Positions 1 through 8,520 of a stretch of 64,000 bases of DNA are shown here, piece by piece. Source of the stretch: Metabacillus indicus LMG 22858 (lineage in GTDB: Bacteria > Bacillota > Bacilli > Bacillales > Bacillaceae). The notes under the pieces were generated by a model. It was not told the DNA's origin, searched no databases, and saw only the letters and a program-made list of their open reading frames with translations. Both the position numbers and the translations under genes were made by a program. Positions within the stretch are counted from its first letter, which is position 1, and each line of letters starts with the position of its first letter. The DNA lies in NCBI RefSeq assembly GCF_000708755.2, contig NZ_JGVU02000001.1, forward strand, positions 580,694 to 644,693. The letters run 5' to 3'.

Positions 1-116
1 ATCTGTCGGAAATGTACGTGAATGATCAGTGCAACCATGAAGAAACACTTAAAGGAACACTTGCTAAGATGCAAATCGCCTTAAACACAATGGACCGCAC
101 CAAAGTTAAGACTTAA
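1..116 (+). CDS. C-terminal end of an unidentified protein (partial)
   Basis: The frame is open from base 3 and stops at a TAA at 114-116, giving a 37-residue hydrophilic tail with one Cys at its tenth residue and a basic Lys/Arg-rich end. The gene starts outside the window. I do not recognise the family from this tail. A T-run follows shortly after the stop, which fits a gene end here. Confidence 0.55.
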   Translation, partial: LSEMYVNDQCNHEETLKGTLAKMQIALNTMDRTKVKT

Positions 117-117
117 C

Positions 118-146
118 CGGGGGCACATATGCGCTCTCTTTTTTTT
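118..146 (+). terminator. probable weak terminator after the partial gene
   Basis: An imperfect GC-containing hairpin (GGGCAC paired to GCGCTC around ATAT, with one mismatch) runs into eight consecutive T. The T-run is strong but the stem is poor, so this is tentative. Confidence 0.35.
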
Positions 147-216
147 GGCTCTTTTGGAAACTTATTAGTACAATAGCATCAAAATGCAAACGTATGTTCC
201 TGTTTTGTTCGAAAAA

Positions 217-225
217 TGTTATAAT
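217..225 (+). promoter_or_regulatory. extended -10 promoter of the toxin mRNA
   Basis: TGTTATAAT matches an extended -10 (TGn-TATAAT) exactly. No good -35 is seen 17 bases upstream, which an extended -10 can tolerate. Transcription would start near 232, about 50 bases before the toxin ORF. Confidence 0.6.
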
Positions 226-261
226 GGACTTGCAGGTCAATCTTTTATGGATCAGTTTCAA

Positions 262-279
262 CCCCTGGGGAAAGGGGGG
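262..279 (+). promoter_or_regulatory. hairpin that can hide the toxin Shine-Dalgarno
   Basis: CCCCT at 262-266 is complementary to AGGGG at 273-277, which is part of the G-rich ribosome binding site AAAGGGGGG. A GC-rich stem here would block ribosome access. Sequestered Shine-Dalgarno sequences are common in type I toxin mRNAs. The pairing is seen; the regulatory role is inferred. Confidence 0.45.
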
Positions 280-283
280 ATGA

Positions 284-370
284 ATGGTGACAATATTTGA
301 GAGCTTAGTTGTGATGGTTTCATTTGCTACGCTGATTGTAGCCGTGCTTGGCTTCGGACAAAAAAAATAG
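284..370 (+). CDS. putative holin-like type I toxin (Hol_Tox/TxpA-like)
   Basis: This 28-residue peptide has the layout of the holin-like toxin family: a short N-terminus with the F-E-S-L segment, one hydrophobic helix from about residue 8 to 23, and a C-terminal Gly-Gln-Lys-Lys. Family members insert in the membrane and stop growth when overexpressed. The ATG at 284 lies only four bases from the G-run ribosome site. A GTG at 287 has better spacing and would give a Met-Thr start, which is usual in the family, so the true product may be 27 residues. A promoter with extended -10 lies 60 bases upstream and a convergent antisense RNA overlaps the 3' end. Family assignment is by recall of the motif, without a search. 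Confidence 0.72.
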   Translation: MVTIFESLVVMVSFATLIVAVLGFGQKK

Positions 371-394
371 ACCTCGGTATGTTCCTTTGAGGCC
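359..394 (-). terminator. terminator of the antisense RNA
   Basis: On the minus strand a six-base stem with one G-U pair and a 13-base loop is followed by a T-rich run (complement of A360-A367). It overlaps the last toxin codons and stop. Confidence 0.5.
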
Positions 395-453
395 CGTGCA
401 AGTGCAATCTAAAAGATGCTGCTGATCCGTATAAGTGCAGTTTGACTGCTTTG

Positions 454-479
454 GCTGTAGATGTGGCACCATCTGCAGC
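454..479 (+). promoter_or_regulatory. 10-bp stem-loop in the toxin mRNA 3' region
   Basis: GCTGTAGATG (454-463) pairs with CATCTGCAGC (470-479), including one G-U wobble, around a six-base loop. It has no T-run on the plus strand. It may be the protected 3' end of the toxin transcript or the 5' hairpin of the antisense RNA. Confidence 0.4.
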
Positions 480-490
480 TTCACGTAAAC

Positions 491-499
491 ATTATATCA
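491..499 (-). promoter_or_regulatory. extended -10 promoter of the antisense RNA
   Basis: The minus strand reads TGATATAAT, a perfect TGn plus TATAAT. The -35 region is not recognisable. Confidence 0.55.
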
Positions 500-565
500 T
501 AAAAAAAGTGAAAATCCCTGCCCGCATGCTGATTTTTAAAAAATTCAGCGCTTGCCGGAACAATG

Positions 566-594
566 GAAAAAGGACGGTTAAATTAACCGTCCTT
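566..594 (-). terminator. terminator of the SASP-like gene
   Basis: A perfect inverted repeat (arms AAGGACGGTTAA and TTAACCGTCCTT around a single A) is followed by TTTTT on the minus strand. Confidence 0.8.
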
Positions 595-615
595 ATCAGC
601 TTACACTATGTAAAC

Positions 616-747
616 TTATTTTTGTTTTTTGTTAGCTTTTTGCTGATTCATTTCTTGTGCAAATTCTGTATCAGCTTGCTGATTTTGCTGGTTTTGCTGC
701 TGTTGCTGCATATTTTGCTGCTGCTTGTTGTTTTGCTCTTGCTTCAT
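616..747 (-). CDS. small Gln-rich gamma-type SASP-like protein
   Basis: The 43-residue product is dominated by 18 Gln and 7 Asn and contains T-E-F-A-Q-E at residues 27-32, close to the TEFASET site of gamma-type small acid-soluble spore proteins (SspE). Gamma-SASPs store amino acids for germination and are cut by the GPR protease in that motif. Typical members carry two or more such repeats and are longer; this one has a single unit. The ATG sits behind an excellent ribosome site (GAAAGGAGGGG) and the gene ends in a strong terminator, so expression is credible. No clear forespore promoter was found. It could instead be another Gln-rich spore coat or core peptide. Confidence 0.6.
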   Translation of the reverse strand: MKQEQNNKQQQNMQQQQQNQQNQQADTEFAQEMNQQKANKKQK

Positions 748-926
748 TTTTTTCCCCTCCTTTCAAGTAGTGAAATTCACTTTCGTTCGATAGTTTGCAT
801 CAATTTGCAGTATTTTAAACCTCTTTTTATCATTTTTTTGGAAACGATCCCGGATTCAATTCTTTTAACTTGAGAAATAGTGTGGGATACAGAGGGCAAA
901 ATTTATAAAAAAACGAACAGAACCTC

Positions 927-953
927 TTAACTATCTCTCCTTTCGTTCGATAT
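927..953 (+). promoter_or_regulatory. candidate sigma-D-like promoter of dgcW
   Basis: TTCGATAT at 946-953 resembles the sigma-D -10 (GCCGATAT), with TTAA 15 bases upstream in place of TAAA. It sits just before the dgcW ribosome site. The 13 bases ending in it (940-952) are repeated at 780-792 upstream of the divergent SASP gene. The match is partial, so this is tentative. Confidence 0.3.
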
Positions 954-979
954 AAGGGATGAGGGGGGAGTTCAGATCG

Positions 980-3376
980 ATGTTTGTGAATGCAGATTTG
1001 CTGCTGGTTTTACTTGTCATGCTCTTATCCATAGTAAGTTATCATCTTGCTCCTATATTTGCCGCCATCCGCAAATACAATACGAAACCTTCCTTTAGAA
1101 CGAATCATTGGGTGATGAGCCTGCTGCTGGGGTTCATGTTCTGGATGACGCACGTAACGGCTGTTTTCTCTGCCGGTCTTCCTGTTTCAGAAAAATGGTT
1201 CTCTTTATATTTGGTGCTCAGCTTTTGTTTATGCAGCATGATTGCCATCTTTTCAATCAGATCGGGAGACACAGAAAATCTCAACACCTCAGCGTATTTT
1301 AAAACGGGATTTGGTATGTCTGCCGGCATTGTTATGGTTGATTTTATCGGCTACATGGTCATATTCAGCGATCATTTGGAAATTAAGCCGCTGCTGATTC
1401 TTTTTGCTTTGCTCCTGTCAGTTGCCTTCAGTTTTTCGGGTGTAAGACTTTTGCTGATCGCTCTTCAAGACAGGGAAATGAATCGGAGCAGGTCCATCAG
1501 GTATCGTACAGCAGGCAGCATCATCGGAGGAATTGCACTTTCGGGAATTCCATATGTCATCATGACATCTGTCCTGGATTTTGAATTTGCAGAAGGCGGA
1601 AAATACGTGTATCTGCTTCCGTTCCTATTCGTTTTCTTTTTAAATTTTATCCTCACTTTGATTCCGGATTTATACAGCCAAACAATGATGTATGAACAGA
1701 CTGAGAGAATTCATGAAAAAGAAGAGAGATTCAGGTCCCTGTTTCACCAAAGCCCTGATGCTGTTATTTCGACAGATTTAGAGGGAACCATTACATCTGT
1801 CAACAAAATAGCGGGTGTGATGACCCAGCTGAATGAATCAGAGCTGATTGGCCTGCGTTTTTTAAAGCTGATTCACAAAGAGGATCATCAAAAAGTGCTG
1901 CATTATTTTTCAGAGATCGTAAAGGGCACTCTCATCGATAATGATCTCTCTTTAAAGTTGAAGCAAAAGAACGGTGATAACCTCGATATTCTCATCACAG
2001 CCGTAAGGCAGGTAGTAAACAATGAAGTTGTAGGTGTATACGGAGTCATAAAGGATATTACGGAAAGCAAAAAAGCTCAAACCCGGATTAACTATCTCGC
2101 ATATCACGATGAGCTGACCGGTTTGCCCAACAGAAGATTTTTTGTGCAAAAATTGTCTGAAGTCATCGCAAAAGAAAAGACATTTGCTGTATTAAGTCTT
2201 GATTTTGACAGGTTTAAAAGGCTCAATGATCTTTATGGCTATGCTTTTGGCGATCAGGTTTTCATTAAAATCGCGGAGCGTCTGTCTGCGGTGCTTCCCG
2301 AAAGGTCGTTTGCAGCAAGGCTTGGGGGAGATGAGTTCAGTGTCATTCTGCTGGATGTCTCACTTGAGGAAGCGAATGAACATGCACATGACATGGTTCA
2401 TCACTTCAGGCTGCCGATGAAGGTCAGAGGAAATGACTGTCTTGTAACAGCGAGCATCGGGGCTTCCCACTATCCGACTCACAGCACGGATGAGGAATTG
2501 CTGCTGAAGTATGCGGACATTGCCATGTATGATGTAAAGGTAAACGGCTCTAACAGCTGGAGCATCTATACACCGGAAATGAACGATAAGATGATCGAAA
2601 AAATCAAAATTGAAAATGAACTGAGAAAGGCTATTCAATACAAGGAGCTTACAGTTTACTTCCAGCCGAAATTTAAAGAGAATCTGTCTACAATCATCGG
2701 GGCTGAAGCGCTGGTCAGGTGGAATCATAAGGAACTTGGATTTATTCCTCCTTCAACGTTTATTCCGATTGCTGAAGAAACAGGCCTGATCTTTGACCTT
2801 GAGAGATTTGTCATTGGAGAAGTTGGAAAACACGTACAGCAGTGGGAAAGAAAAAAACTATCCTTTGGAAGAATTTCAATTAATATTTCACACCTGCATC
2901 TTTATCAGGATGATTTAGTGCAGACAATCGACGATGTTCTCTCTATTTACAATATAAGGGCTTCAAGTCTTGAGCTTGAGATAACTGAAACAGCCATGAT
3001 GGACAATGAGCTCGAGGCAAACATGAAACTTTCCCTGCTTAGAGACAGAGGAATTGAAATCAGCATGGATGACTTTGGAACAGGCTACAGCTCCTTAAGC
3101 TATCTTCAAAAACTGAATATCGACAGGCTGAAAATCGATCAGTCTTTTATTAAGGAAATGGAGCACCAAAATGGAAACGAAGCTATTGTCTCGATGATCA
3201 TCTCTATGGCACGCCATCTTAACTTGAAGGTTATTGCTGAAGGTGTGGAGACTTTGACGCAGAAAGAACTGCTCTCAAACCTCGGCTGTCTTGAATTTCA
3301 GGGATACCTTGGCGGCAGGCCTATCCCGGCTGATGAATTTTTTGCTGAGTACCTTGCCAGCGGAAAAGCAAGCTAA
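980..3376 (+). CDS. dgcW: MHYT-PAS-GGDEF-EAL c-di-GMP protein DgcW
   Basis: The 798-residue architecture matches B. subtilis DgcW/YkoW: about seven N-terminal membrane segments (MHYT-like sensor, residues 1-240), a PAS domain (about 255-370), GGDEF and EAL domains. The GGDEF motif is intact at residues 449-453 and the EAL motif at 576-578, so the protein could make and/or break c-di-GMP. The MHYT motifs are degenerate: only a Met-Thr-His survives in the first repeat, and the second lacks His. The start at 980 is preferred to the upstream ATG at 959 because GGGGGAG at 964-970 precedes it at normal spacing. It stands alone, followed by a terminator shared with the converging HAD gene. Confidence 0.85.
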   Translation: MFVNADLLLVLLVMLLSIVSYHLAPIFAAIRKYNTKPSFRTNHWVMSLLLGFMFWMTHVTAVFSAGLPVSEKWFSLYLVLSFCLCSMIAIFSIRSGDTENLNTSAYFKTGFGMSAGIVMVDFIGYMVIFSDHLEIKPLLILFALLLSVAFSFSGVRLLLIALQDREMNRSRSIRYRTAGSIIGGIALSGIPYVIMTSVLDFEFAEGGKYVYLLPFLFVFFLNFILTLIPDLYSQTMMYEQTERIHEKEERFRSLFHQSPDAVISTDLEGTITSVNKIAGVMTQLNESELIGLRFLKLIHKEDHQKVLHYFSEIVKGTLIDNDLSLKLKQKNGDNLDILITAVRQVVNNEVVGVYGVIKDITESKKAQTRINYLAYHDELTGLPNRRFFVQKLSEVIAKEKTFAVLSLDFDRFKRLNDLYGYAFGDQVFIKIAERLSAVLPERSFAARLGGDEFSVILLDVSLEEANEHAHDMVHHFRLPMKVRGNDCLVTASIGASHYPTHSTDEELLLKYADIAMYDVKVNGSNSWSIYTPEMNDKMIEKIKIENELRKAIQYKELTVYFQPKFKENLSTIIGAEALVRWNHKELGFIPPSTFIPIAEETGLIFDLERFVIGEVGKHVQQWERKKLSFGRISINISHLHLYQDDLVQTIDDVLSIYNIRASSLELEITETAMMDNELEANMKLSLLRDRGIEISMDDFGTGYSSLSYLQKLNIDRLKIDQSFIKEMEHQNGNEAIVSMIISMARHLNLKVIAEGVETLTQKELLSNLGCLEFQGYLGGRPIPADEFFAEYLASGKAS

Positions 3377-3377
3377 A

Positions 3378-3402
3378 AAAAGGCGAGCATCTCGCCTTTT
3401 TT
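3378..3402. terminator. bidirectional terminator, dgcW / HAD gene
   Basis: AGGCGAG and CTCGCCT flank a three-base loop with A-run before and T-run after, so it works for both converging genes. Confidence 0.8.
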
Positions 3403-3406
3403 GCAG

Positions 3407-4204
3407 TTATCCATTATTGTCATTGATCTCCATCACTTTTAAAATTGCATCCCCGACAGAAGCTGCAGTATAGGCGGCTTCTTTCTTTACCTCCGGCAGC
3501 GCATTTTCCATAGCGAAGCTGAATGGTGTTAAGCGGAACATCGGTATATCGTTAAAAGAATCGCCGATGCAGGCAATTTCAGAAGGCGCAATATCAAGGT
3601 GCTGAATCAGCATCTGAAGCGCATTTCCTTTGCTGATATGTTTGGGCATGATGTCCAGGCACTGACTGTCGGATATGTACGTTTCGATTGTATCAGGATA
3701 CCTTTCGCGGAGTTTTTTCTGAAGGGGCAGCAAGGACTCATACTCACCAAGTATGGAAATCTTTGAAGCTTTAATATCCCTGCCTATCCCTTCAGCCAAT
3801 TGTTCATTTTCTGTTATAGGAGCAAACATACGGGATTCGATGCTTGTCACGGCTTCATTCCGCCGTTCTGTATAATTTGTGCTGTAATCTGCGACAATTG
3901 TAAGAAAATCTTCTGCGCGAACAACGTCAAAAACTTCCTGTGCAATCACACTCTCAAAAGTAAGAGCATGCAGCGATTCATCGCTGTCAGTGTTGATAAA
4001 GGCTCCGTTCTGACTGATCCGGTGGTATTTTTCACCGATTTTCGTTAAGATCTCCCCAATCTCCACATCCATTCTTCCAGAAGCAAGGCATATGTCTACA
4101 CCTGATTTTTTCAGATGCTTTAAGGCTTCGATGTCTTTATCCGATACTTCTTTCTGATGATCCAGCAGTGTCCCGTCGAGGTCACTTACAAATAATTTAA
4201 TCAT
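3407..4204 (-). CDS. Cof-type HAD-superfamily phosphatase
   Basis: The 265-residue protein has HAD motif I with Asp8 and Asp10 (D-L-D-G-T), motif II Ser in L-A-S-G-R, and the motif III/IV region G-D-S-F-N-D near the C-terminus, with a C2B cap between, as in Cof/YkrA-like sugar-phosphate or FMN phosphatases. The substrate cannot be read from sequence. The start at 4204 is chosen because GGGAGG lies about ten bases upstream and the motif I strand begins at residue 3; the longer frame adds 13 unsupported residues. Confidence 0.8.
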   Translation of the reverse strand: MIKLFVSDLDGTLLDHQKEVSDKDIEALKHLKKSGVDICLASGRMDVEIGEILTKIGEKYHRISQNGAFINTDSDESLHALTFESVIAQEVFDVVRAEDFLTIVADYSTNYTERRNEAVTSIESRMFAPITENEQLAEGIGRDIKASKISILGEYESLLPLQKKLRERYPDTIETYISDSQCLDIMPKHISKGNALQMLIQHLDIAPSEIACIGDSFNDIPMFRLTPFSFAMENALPEVKKEAAYTAASVGDAILKVMEINDNNG

Positions 4205-4315
4205 GCCGGAGTTCCTCCCTTTCGGTATGTTGCTTAAAAACATAACACTTGGTTTATTTTAAAGAGACATTGCTGCGGCTGCAATTAAATGGTCTTTTGT
4301 AAGCTGTCTTCTCTT

Positions 4316-4741
4316 TCAGGGCTGCTCTACTCCAAGGGTTTTGATCAGGTTCTCAGGGCTGTAGTTTATTTCAAAGAACAGCGGCTTATTTTCATCTGTA
4401 AACAAGATCAGGCGGGGATCATCTTCTTTGCTGTATACGATCATTCCTTCTGATACAATGCCATTGAACCACTTATTTTCCACTTTAAAAGGCATAACAG
4501 GCTGAATGAGAACCAAGTATCCTTTTTTGGGAAGCGGGTTTATTTTGACAGTAATGCCTTTCATTGATTGAATAGCCTTCTTTAACTCATTTGAATAGTA
4601 GTCAGTAGAAGGAGCGGTCTTTACAACATCGCCAGTCTCTACATCAATTACTTTCACTTCCTTTTCTTCTGCATGTCCTTTGACTGCAGGCAGGGCTATA
4701 AGGAAGAAAATAGATAAAAAGCATATGATTTGTTTTTTCAT
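4316..4741 (-). CDS. secreted protein of unknown function
   Basis: The 141-residue product begins with a Sec signal peptide (basic Met-Lys-Lys, hydrophobic residues 5-20, cleavage likely near Gly-His-Ala-Glu) and has a mature, partly basic domain of about 117 residues with no Cys. I do not recognise the family. AAAGGAGGTG supports the ATG at 4741 over the upstream GTG. It is monocistronic and divergent from the lipoprotein gene. Confidence 0.65.
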   Translation of the reverse strand: MKKQIICFLSIFFLIALPAVKGHAEEKEVKVIDVETGDVVKTAPSTDYYSNELKKAIQSMKGITVKINPLPKKGYLVLIQPVMPFKVENKWFNGIVSEGMIVYSKEDDPRLILFTDENKPLFFEINYSPENLIKTLGVEQP

Positions 4742-4878
4742 GATGAACACCTCCTTTGTACTTTCCCCAATATCGCAGATTATTTTCTGGCAGTAATTTC
4801 ATGAAGGCGGACATGAGGATAGTTTTACATGAATGGCCAATCCTAACGAATAGTCATGATATTTAAGGAGTGATGAGA

Positions 4879-5262
4879 ATGAAAAACATACTTATCTTCG
4901 TTTTGGCTTTATCCCTTTTAGCAGGATGTAAACAGGCAGATCAGGGCCAGCGTACATTTTTGATTCCTGAAGGTTTTACTGGCTGGGTGACCGTTCACAA
5001 TGAGCCTGCAGAAGGTGAAGGCAAGAGAGAATATAATGTGACCGAAGAGGGGCATGCAGAAGTGAAGGAAAAAGATATTCATGATGGATGGGCCTCAAAT
5101 AAGTATTATTACGTGGATAAAGAGGGAAAACGCAAAGAGCTTTCAGAAGGAAAGATGATCCACGGCGCATCAGGCGGAGATGAGAATAAAGGAGAAGCCT
5201 TTTTTTTCGTTGGAAACAAAGAGGATTTTGAAAAAACAGAGTATACGCCGGAAGATAAATAA
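4879..5262 (+). CDS. small lipoprotein (DUF6843-like)
   Basis: The 127-residue product carries a lipoprotein signal with lipobox L-L-A-G-C, so it should be lipidated at Cys17 and held on the outer membrane face. The mature part starts with a P-E-G-F-T-G-W segment typical of the DUF6843 family and is very acidic towards the end. The start at 4879 follows AAGGAG by eight bases; two codons upstream (4870, 4873) are too close to it. No function is known for the family. It lies just upstream of glcT without a terminator between, so some read-through into glcT is possible. Confidence 0.7.
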   Translation: MKNILIFVLALSLLAGCKQADQGQRTFLIPEGFTGWVTVHNEPAEGEGKREYNVTEEGHAEVKEKDIHDGWASNKYYYVDKEGKRKELSEGKMIHGASGGDENKGEAFFFVGNKEDFEKTEYTPEDK

Positions 5263-5345
5263 CGGCAAGGCTCTTCGCAGTTGACTGCATATGACATTAT
5301 TAGTACGATATGAAGCATTGAGAGATAAAAGGAGCTGAGGATTTC

Positions 5346-6188
5346 GTGGAGGAGTCCTTTACAATAAAAAAGGTACTGAATAATAATGTGCTGATTGCCG
5401 AGCACGATTCGTTTGAGGAAGTCGTGCTGATCGGCAAAGGGATTGGATTTGGCCGTAAACGCGGGGACAGGCTTGAAGAAACATCCTATGAAAAAATGTT
5501 TGTTCTTAAAAATCAGAAGGAACAAGAGCAGTTTAAAATGCTTCTGCCTTTTGTAGATGAAGATATGATTGAGGTTGTGAGCGATGTGATTCATTATATT
5601 GCAGAACAGGTAAAGCTCCCCCTTAATGAACATATTCATATCGCGCTTATTGACCATATAACCTTTGCCATTAAGCGTCTGCAAAAAGGGATGGATATTA
5701 AAAATCCGTTTTTGACCGAAACCAAAACCCTTTATCCAAATGAGTACATGATAGCAGAGGAAGTTGTTCATATGATCAATGACCGGCTTAAAGTGGACTT
5801 GCCGGTCGGGGAAATCGGGTTTATTGCTCTGCACATTCATAGTGCCATTACGAACAAACCAATCTCGGATGTGAATCAATTTTCACAGCTGATCGGACAG
5901 CTGATCGGCGTCATTGAGGATTCCATGAAGCTGAAAGTCAATCAGGACAGCGTGAATTACATGAGGCTTGTCAGGCATTTGCGGTATACGATTGAAAGAG
6001 TTTTATCCGGTGAAAGTGTTGAGGAGCCAGAAAAATTTGCTTTACTGTTGAAAAAAGAATATCCGCTGTGCTACAATACATCTTGGAAAATGATCAAAGT
6101 AATGCAGCAATTCCTGAAAAAACCGGTATATGAAGCTGAGGCTGTGTATCTTACCCTCCATTTATACCGTTTAACAAACAAAACTTAA
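5346..6188 (+). CDS. glcT: PTS-regulated transcriptional antiterminator GlcT
   Basis: The 280-residue BglG-family antiterminator has an RNA-binding CAT domain (residues 1-60, with the F-T-I-K-K-V-L-N-N-N-V start) and two PRD domains carrying the regulatory histidines (around H-I-H-I and H-I-H-S). GlcT binds the RAT in the ptsG leader and prevents termination when glucose is present; PtsG phosphorylates and inactivates it otherwise. The GTG start at 5346 follows GGAGCTGAGG. The target RAT begins 16 bases after the stop. Confidence 0.95.
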   Translation: MEESFTIKKVLNNNVLIAEHDSFEEVVLIGKGIGFGRKRGDRLEETSYEKMFVLKNQKEQEQFKMLLPFVDEDMIEVVSDVIHYIAEQVKLPLNEHIHIALIDHITFAIKRLQKGMDIKNPFLTETKTLYPNEYMIAEEVVHMINDRLKVDLPVGEIGFIALHIHSAITNKPISDVNQFSQLIGQLIGVIEDSMKLKVNQDSVNYMRLVRHLRYTIERVLSGESVEEPEKFALLLKKEYPLCYNTSWKMIKVMQQFLKKPVYEAEAVYLTLHLYRLTNKT

Positions 6189-6203
6189 TCTGAAAAAGTA
6201 CCT

Positions 6204-6234
6204 TACGTGTTACTGATACGATCAGGCATGAGTG
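6204..6234 (+). promoter_or_regulatory. GlcT RNA antiterminator target (RAT)
   Basis: The segment beginning ACGTGTTACTGAT and ending GGCATGAGTG is nearly identical to the known B. subtilis ptsG RAT. Its 3' part overlaps the left arm of the following terminator, so GlcT binding and termination are mutually exclusive. Confidence 0.85.
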
Positions 6235-6316
6235 AACAAGTACGTGTTGAAACCGCCAATCAGGGGAAGTATACCCTTTGAGTGCGGATGTCCTTGTTGC
6301 ACCATGCCTTTTTTGC
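6225..6316 (+). terminator. GlcT-controlled leader terminator of ptsG
   Basis: AGGCATG (with AACAAG a little further on) at the left pairs with CTTGTT...CATGCCT at the right, then TTTTTT. This is the intrinsic terminator relieved by GlcT. Confidence 0.8.
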
Positions 6317-6335
6317 GTTCTTTTTGGGATTGAAA

Positions 6336-6349
6336 TGTAAACGCTTGTA
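6336..6349 (+). promoter_or_regulatory. possible CcpA cre site before ptsG
   Basis: TGTAAACGCTTGTA matches the cre consensus TGTAARCGYTWNCA at 13 of 14 positions. It sits between the leader terminator and the ptsG start, where CcpA would act as a roadblock. Confidence 0.45.
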
Positions 6350-6411
6350 ATTTGCTTTCATGTTTTTTTTGGTTGCTGCTTACACAAACTATTCCTCAAG
6401 GAGGTTAAAAC

Positions 6412-8511
6412 ATGTTTAAAAATTTATTTGGAGTTCTCCAAAAAATTGGTAAAGCACTTATGCTGCCGGTTGCCATCCTTCCTGCTGCAGGGATCCTGCT
6501 GGCATTTGGAAATGCGATGCAAAATCCGGAATTAACATCAAAAGTGCCATTTTTGACAAATGACATCATCCAGCTGATTGCTAAAGTAATGGAGTCTTCA
6601 GGGGACATTGTCTTTGCAAACCTTCCGCTGCTTTTTGCAGTAGGTGTTGCTATCGGACTTGCCAATGGTGATGGTGTTGCTGGTCTTGCAGCCATTATCG
6701 GATACTTAATCATGAACGCTACAATGAGTGCAGTACTTATTCAGACAGGGAAAATTCCGAGCGACGCTGTAGAGCTTGCGCAATTCTTCCAGCAGCTGCA
6801 TCCTGAATATGCAAGGGTGCTTGGAATGCCTACCCTTCAGACCGGGGTCTTCGGCGGTATTATCGTTGGTGTCCTTGGTGCATACATGTACAACAAATTC
6901 TTTAACATTGAACTGCCTCAATACTTAGGTTTCTTTGCAGGTAAACGTTTTGTTCCGATTATGACCGCTGTATCAGCAGTTGTTCTTGGATTGGTTATGC
7001 TGTTTGTGTGGCCGCCGGTACAAGGAGGACTTAATGCCTTTTCAACTGGACTTCTTGAGTCGAACAAAACATTGGCAGCATTCGTATTCGGTTTAATCGA
7101 ACGTTCTCTTATTCCTTTTGGTCTTCATCATATTTTCTATTCTCCGTTCTGGTATGAGTTTGGAAATTATACAACTCAGGCCGGAGAAATCGTGCGCGGA
7201 GATCAGCGTATCTTCATGGCACAGATCAAAGATGGCGCTGAACTGACAGCAGGTACATTTATGACAGGTAAATTCCCGTTCATGATGTTTGGTCTTCCTG
7301 CTGCGGCACTTGCGATCTATCATGAAGCAAAAGCTGAAAACAAAAAATTTGTTGCAGGCATCATGGGTTCAGCCGCATTAACGTCATTCCTGACGGGTAT
7401 CACTGAACCGCTTGAATTTTCATTCTTATTCGTTGCACCTATCTTGTTTGCCATTCACGCAGTCTTTGCAGGTCTGTCCTTTATGACAATGCATATTCTG
7501 AACGTGAAAATCGGAATGACATTCTCGGGCGGGGTTATTGACTACTTCCTGTTCGGAATTCTTCCAAACCGTACTGACTGGTGGCTTGTAATTCCAGTGG
7601 GTCTTGTATTCTCGCTGATCTATTACTTCGGATTCCGTTTTGCTATCCGCAAATTCAATCTGAAAACACCTGGCCGCGAGGACAAACAGGAAGATGAAGA
7701 TGCAAGCACAACAACGGAAGTTGCAGGCGATCTTCCATACAACATTCTTGAATCACTTGGCGGAAGCTCAAACATCAAGCATCTTGATGCGTGCATTACA
7801 CGCCTACGCGTGACAGTAAATGACGTGAAAGCAGTAGACAAAAACCGTCTGAAACGTCTTGGCGCTGCAGGAGTCCTAGAAGTTGGAAACAACATCCAGG
7901 CAATCTACGGTCCTAAATCAGACAGCCTGAAATCACAGATTCAGGATGTAATGGCAGGCAAAACGCCTAGACCGGCAAAACCTGTTTCAGCAGAAAAAGA
8001 AGTAGAAGAACAGGTAGAGGACATCGTACCTGGCCCGCTTAAAAATGATGTAGATCAGTTCTCATTTGTTTCACCGATGACAGGTGAGATTCACCCGATC
8101 ACAGAAGTTCCTGATCAAGTATTCTCAGGCAAAATGATGGGTGACGGAATTGCGATTACTCCTTCAAACGGAACAATTGTTTCTCCTGTTGACGGAAAAA
8201 TCCTGAATGTTTTCCCTACAAAACATGCAATCGGCCTTGAATCTGAAAGCGGGAATGAAATTCTGATCCATGTCGGCATTGACACTGTAAACCTGAAAGG
8301 TGAAGGCTTTGAAGCTTTCGTAAAAGAAGGGGATACAGTTAAAAAAGGCCAGAAACTTCTTGAAGTGAACCTTGATTTCGTGAAACAAAACGCACCGTCC
8401 ATCATGACGCCGATCGTCTTCACGAACTTAAACGAAGGCGAATCGATTGTGATTAAATCATCCGGCAGCGTTGAAGCTGGTCAGGAGCACATCATTTCGA
8501 TTGAAAAATAA
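6412..8511 (+). CDS. ptsG: glucose-specific PTS transporter EIICBA
   Basis: The 699-residue protein has the EIIC membrane domain (about 1-410), a linker, EIIB with phosphocysteine Cys461 in the C-I-T-R-L-R motif, and EIIA at the C-terminus with the I-L-I-H-V-G-I-D-T active region. It imports glucose as glucose-6-phosphate using phosphate from HPr. Domain order and Cys position equal those of B. subtilis PtsG. AAGGAGG precedes the ATG. Expression depends on the GlcT leader just upstream. Confidence 0.96.
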   Translation: MFKNLFGVLQKIGKALMLPVAILPAAGILLAFGNAMQNPELTSKVPFLTNDIIQLIAKVMESSGDIVFANLPLLFAVGVAIGLANGDGVAGLAAIIGYLIMNATMSAVLIQTGKIPSDAVELAQFFQQLHPEYARVLGMPTLQTGVFGGIIVGVLGAYMYNKFFNIELPQYLGFFAGKRFVPIMTAVSAVVLGLVMLFVWPPVQGGLNAFSTGLLESNKTLAAFVFGLIERSLIPFGLHHIFYSPFWYEFGNYTTQAGEIVRGDQRIFMAQIKDGAELTAGTFMTGKFPFMMFGLPAAALAIYHEAKAENKKFVAGIMGSAALTSFLTGITEPLEFSFLFVAPILFAIHAVFAGLSFMTMHILNVKIGMTFSGGVIDYFLFGILPNRTDWWLVIPVGLVFSLIYYFGFRFAIRKFNLKTPGREDKQEDEDASTTTEVAGDLPYNILESLGGSSNIKHLDACITRLRVTVNDVKAVDKNRLKRLGAAGVLEVGNNIQAIYGPKSDSLKSQIQDVMAGKTPRPAKPVSAEKEVEEQVEDIVPGPLKNDVDQFSFVSPMTGEIHPITEVPDQVFSGKMMGDGIAITPSNGTIVSPVDGKILNVFPTKHAIGLESESGNEILIHVGIDTVNLKGEGFEAFVKEGDTVKKGQKLLEVNLDFVKQNAPSIMTPIVFTNLNEGESIVIKSSGSVEAGQEHIISIEK

Positions 8512-8520
8512 ATGAACTTA

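Larger units (their letters stand above)
359..484 (-). ncRNA. predicted antisense antitoxin RNA
   Basis: A minus-strand extended -10 (TGATATAAT, 491-499) would start a transcript near 484. It would end at a hairpin, GGCCTC (394-389) with GAGGTC (375-370), followed by TATTTTTTTT on the minus strand. The G-U pair in that stem works only in the minus-strand RNA, which supports this orientation. The roughly 125-base RNA is complementary to the 3' end of the toxin mRNA, the arrangement known for txpA/RatA and bsrG/SR4. No transcript evidence is available. Confidence 0.6.

Noticed and set aside
442-873. 143-codon plus-strand ORF with very hydrophobic Leu-rich product
   Set aside because: It is the antisense image of the Gln-rich SASP-like gene (Gln codons read as Leu/Cys on the other strand), has no ribosome site and overlaps the terminator.
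5109-5879. 256-codon minus-strand ORF over glcT
   Set aside because: It lies antisense to two well-supported genes, has no ribosome site and no family motif.
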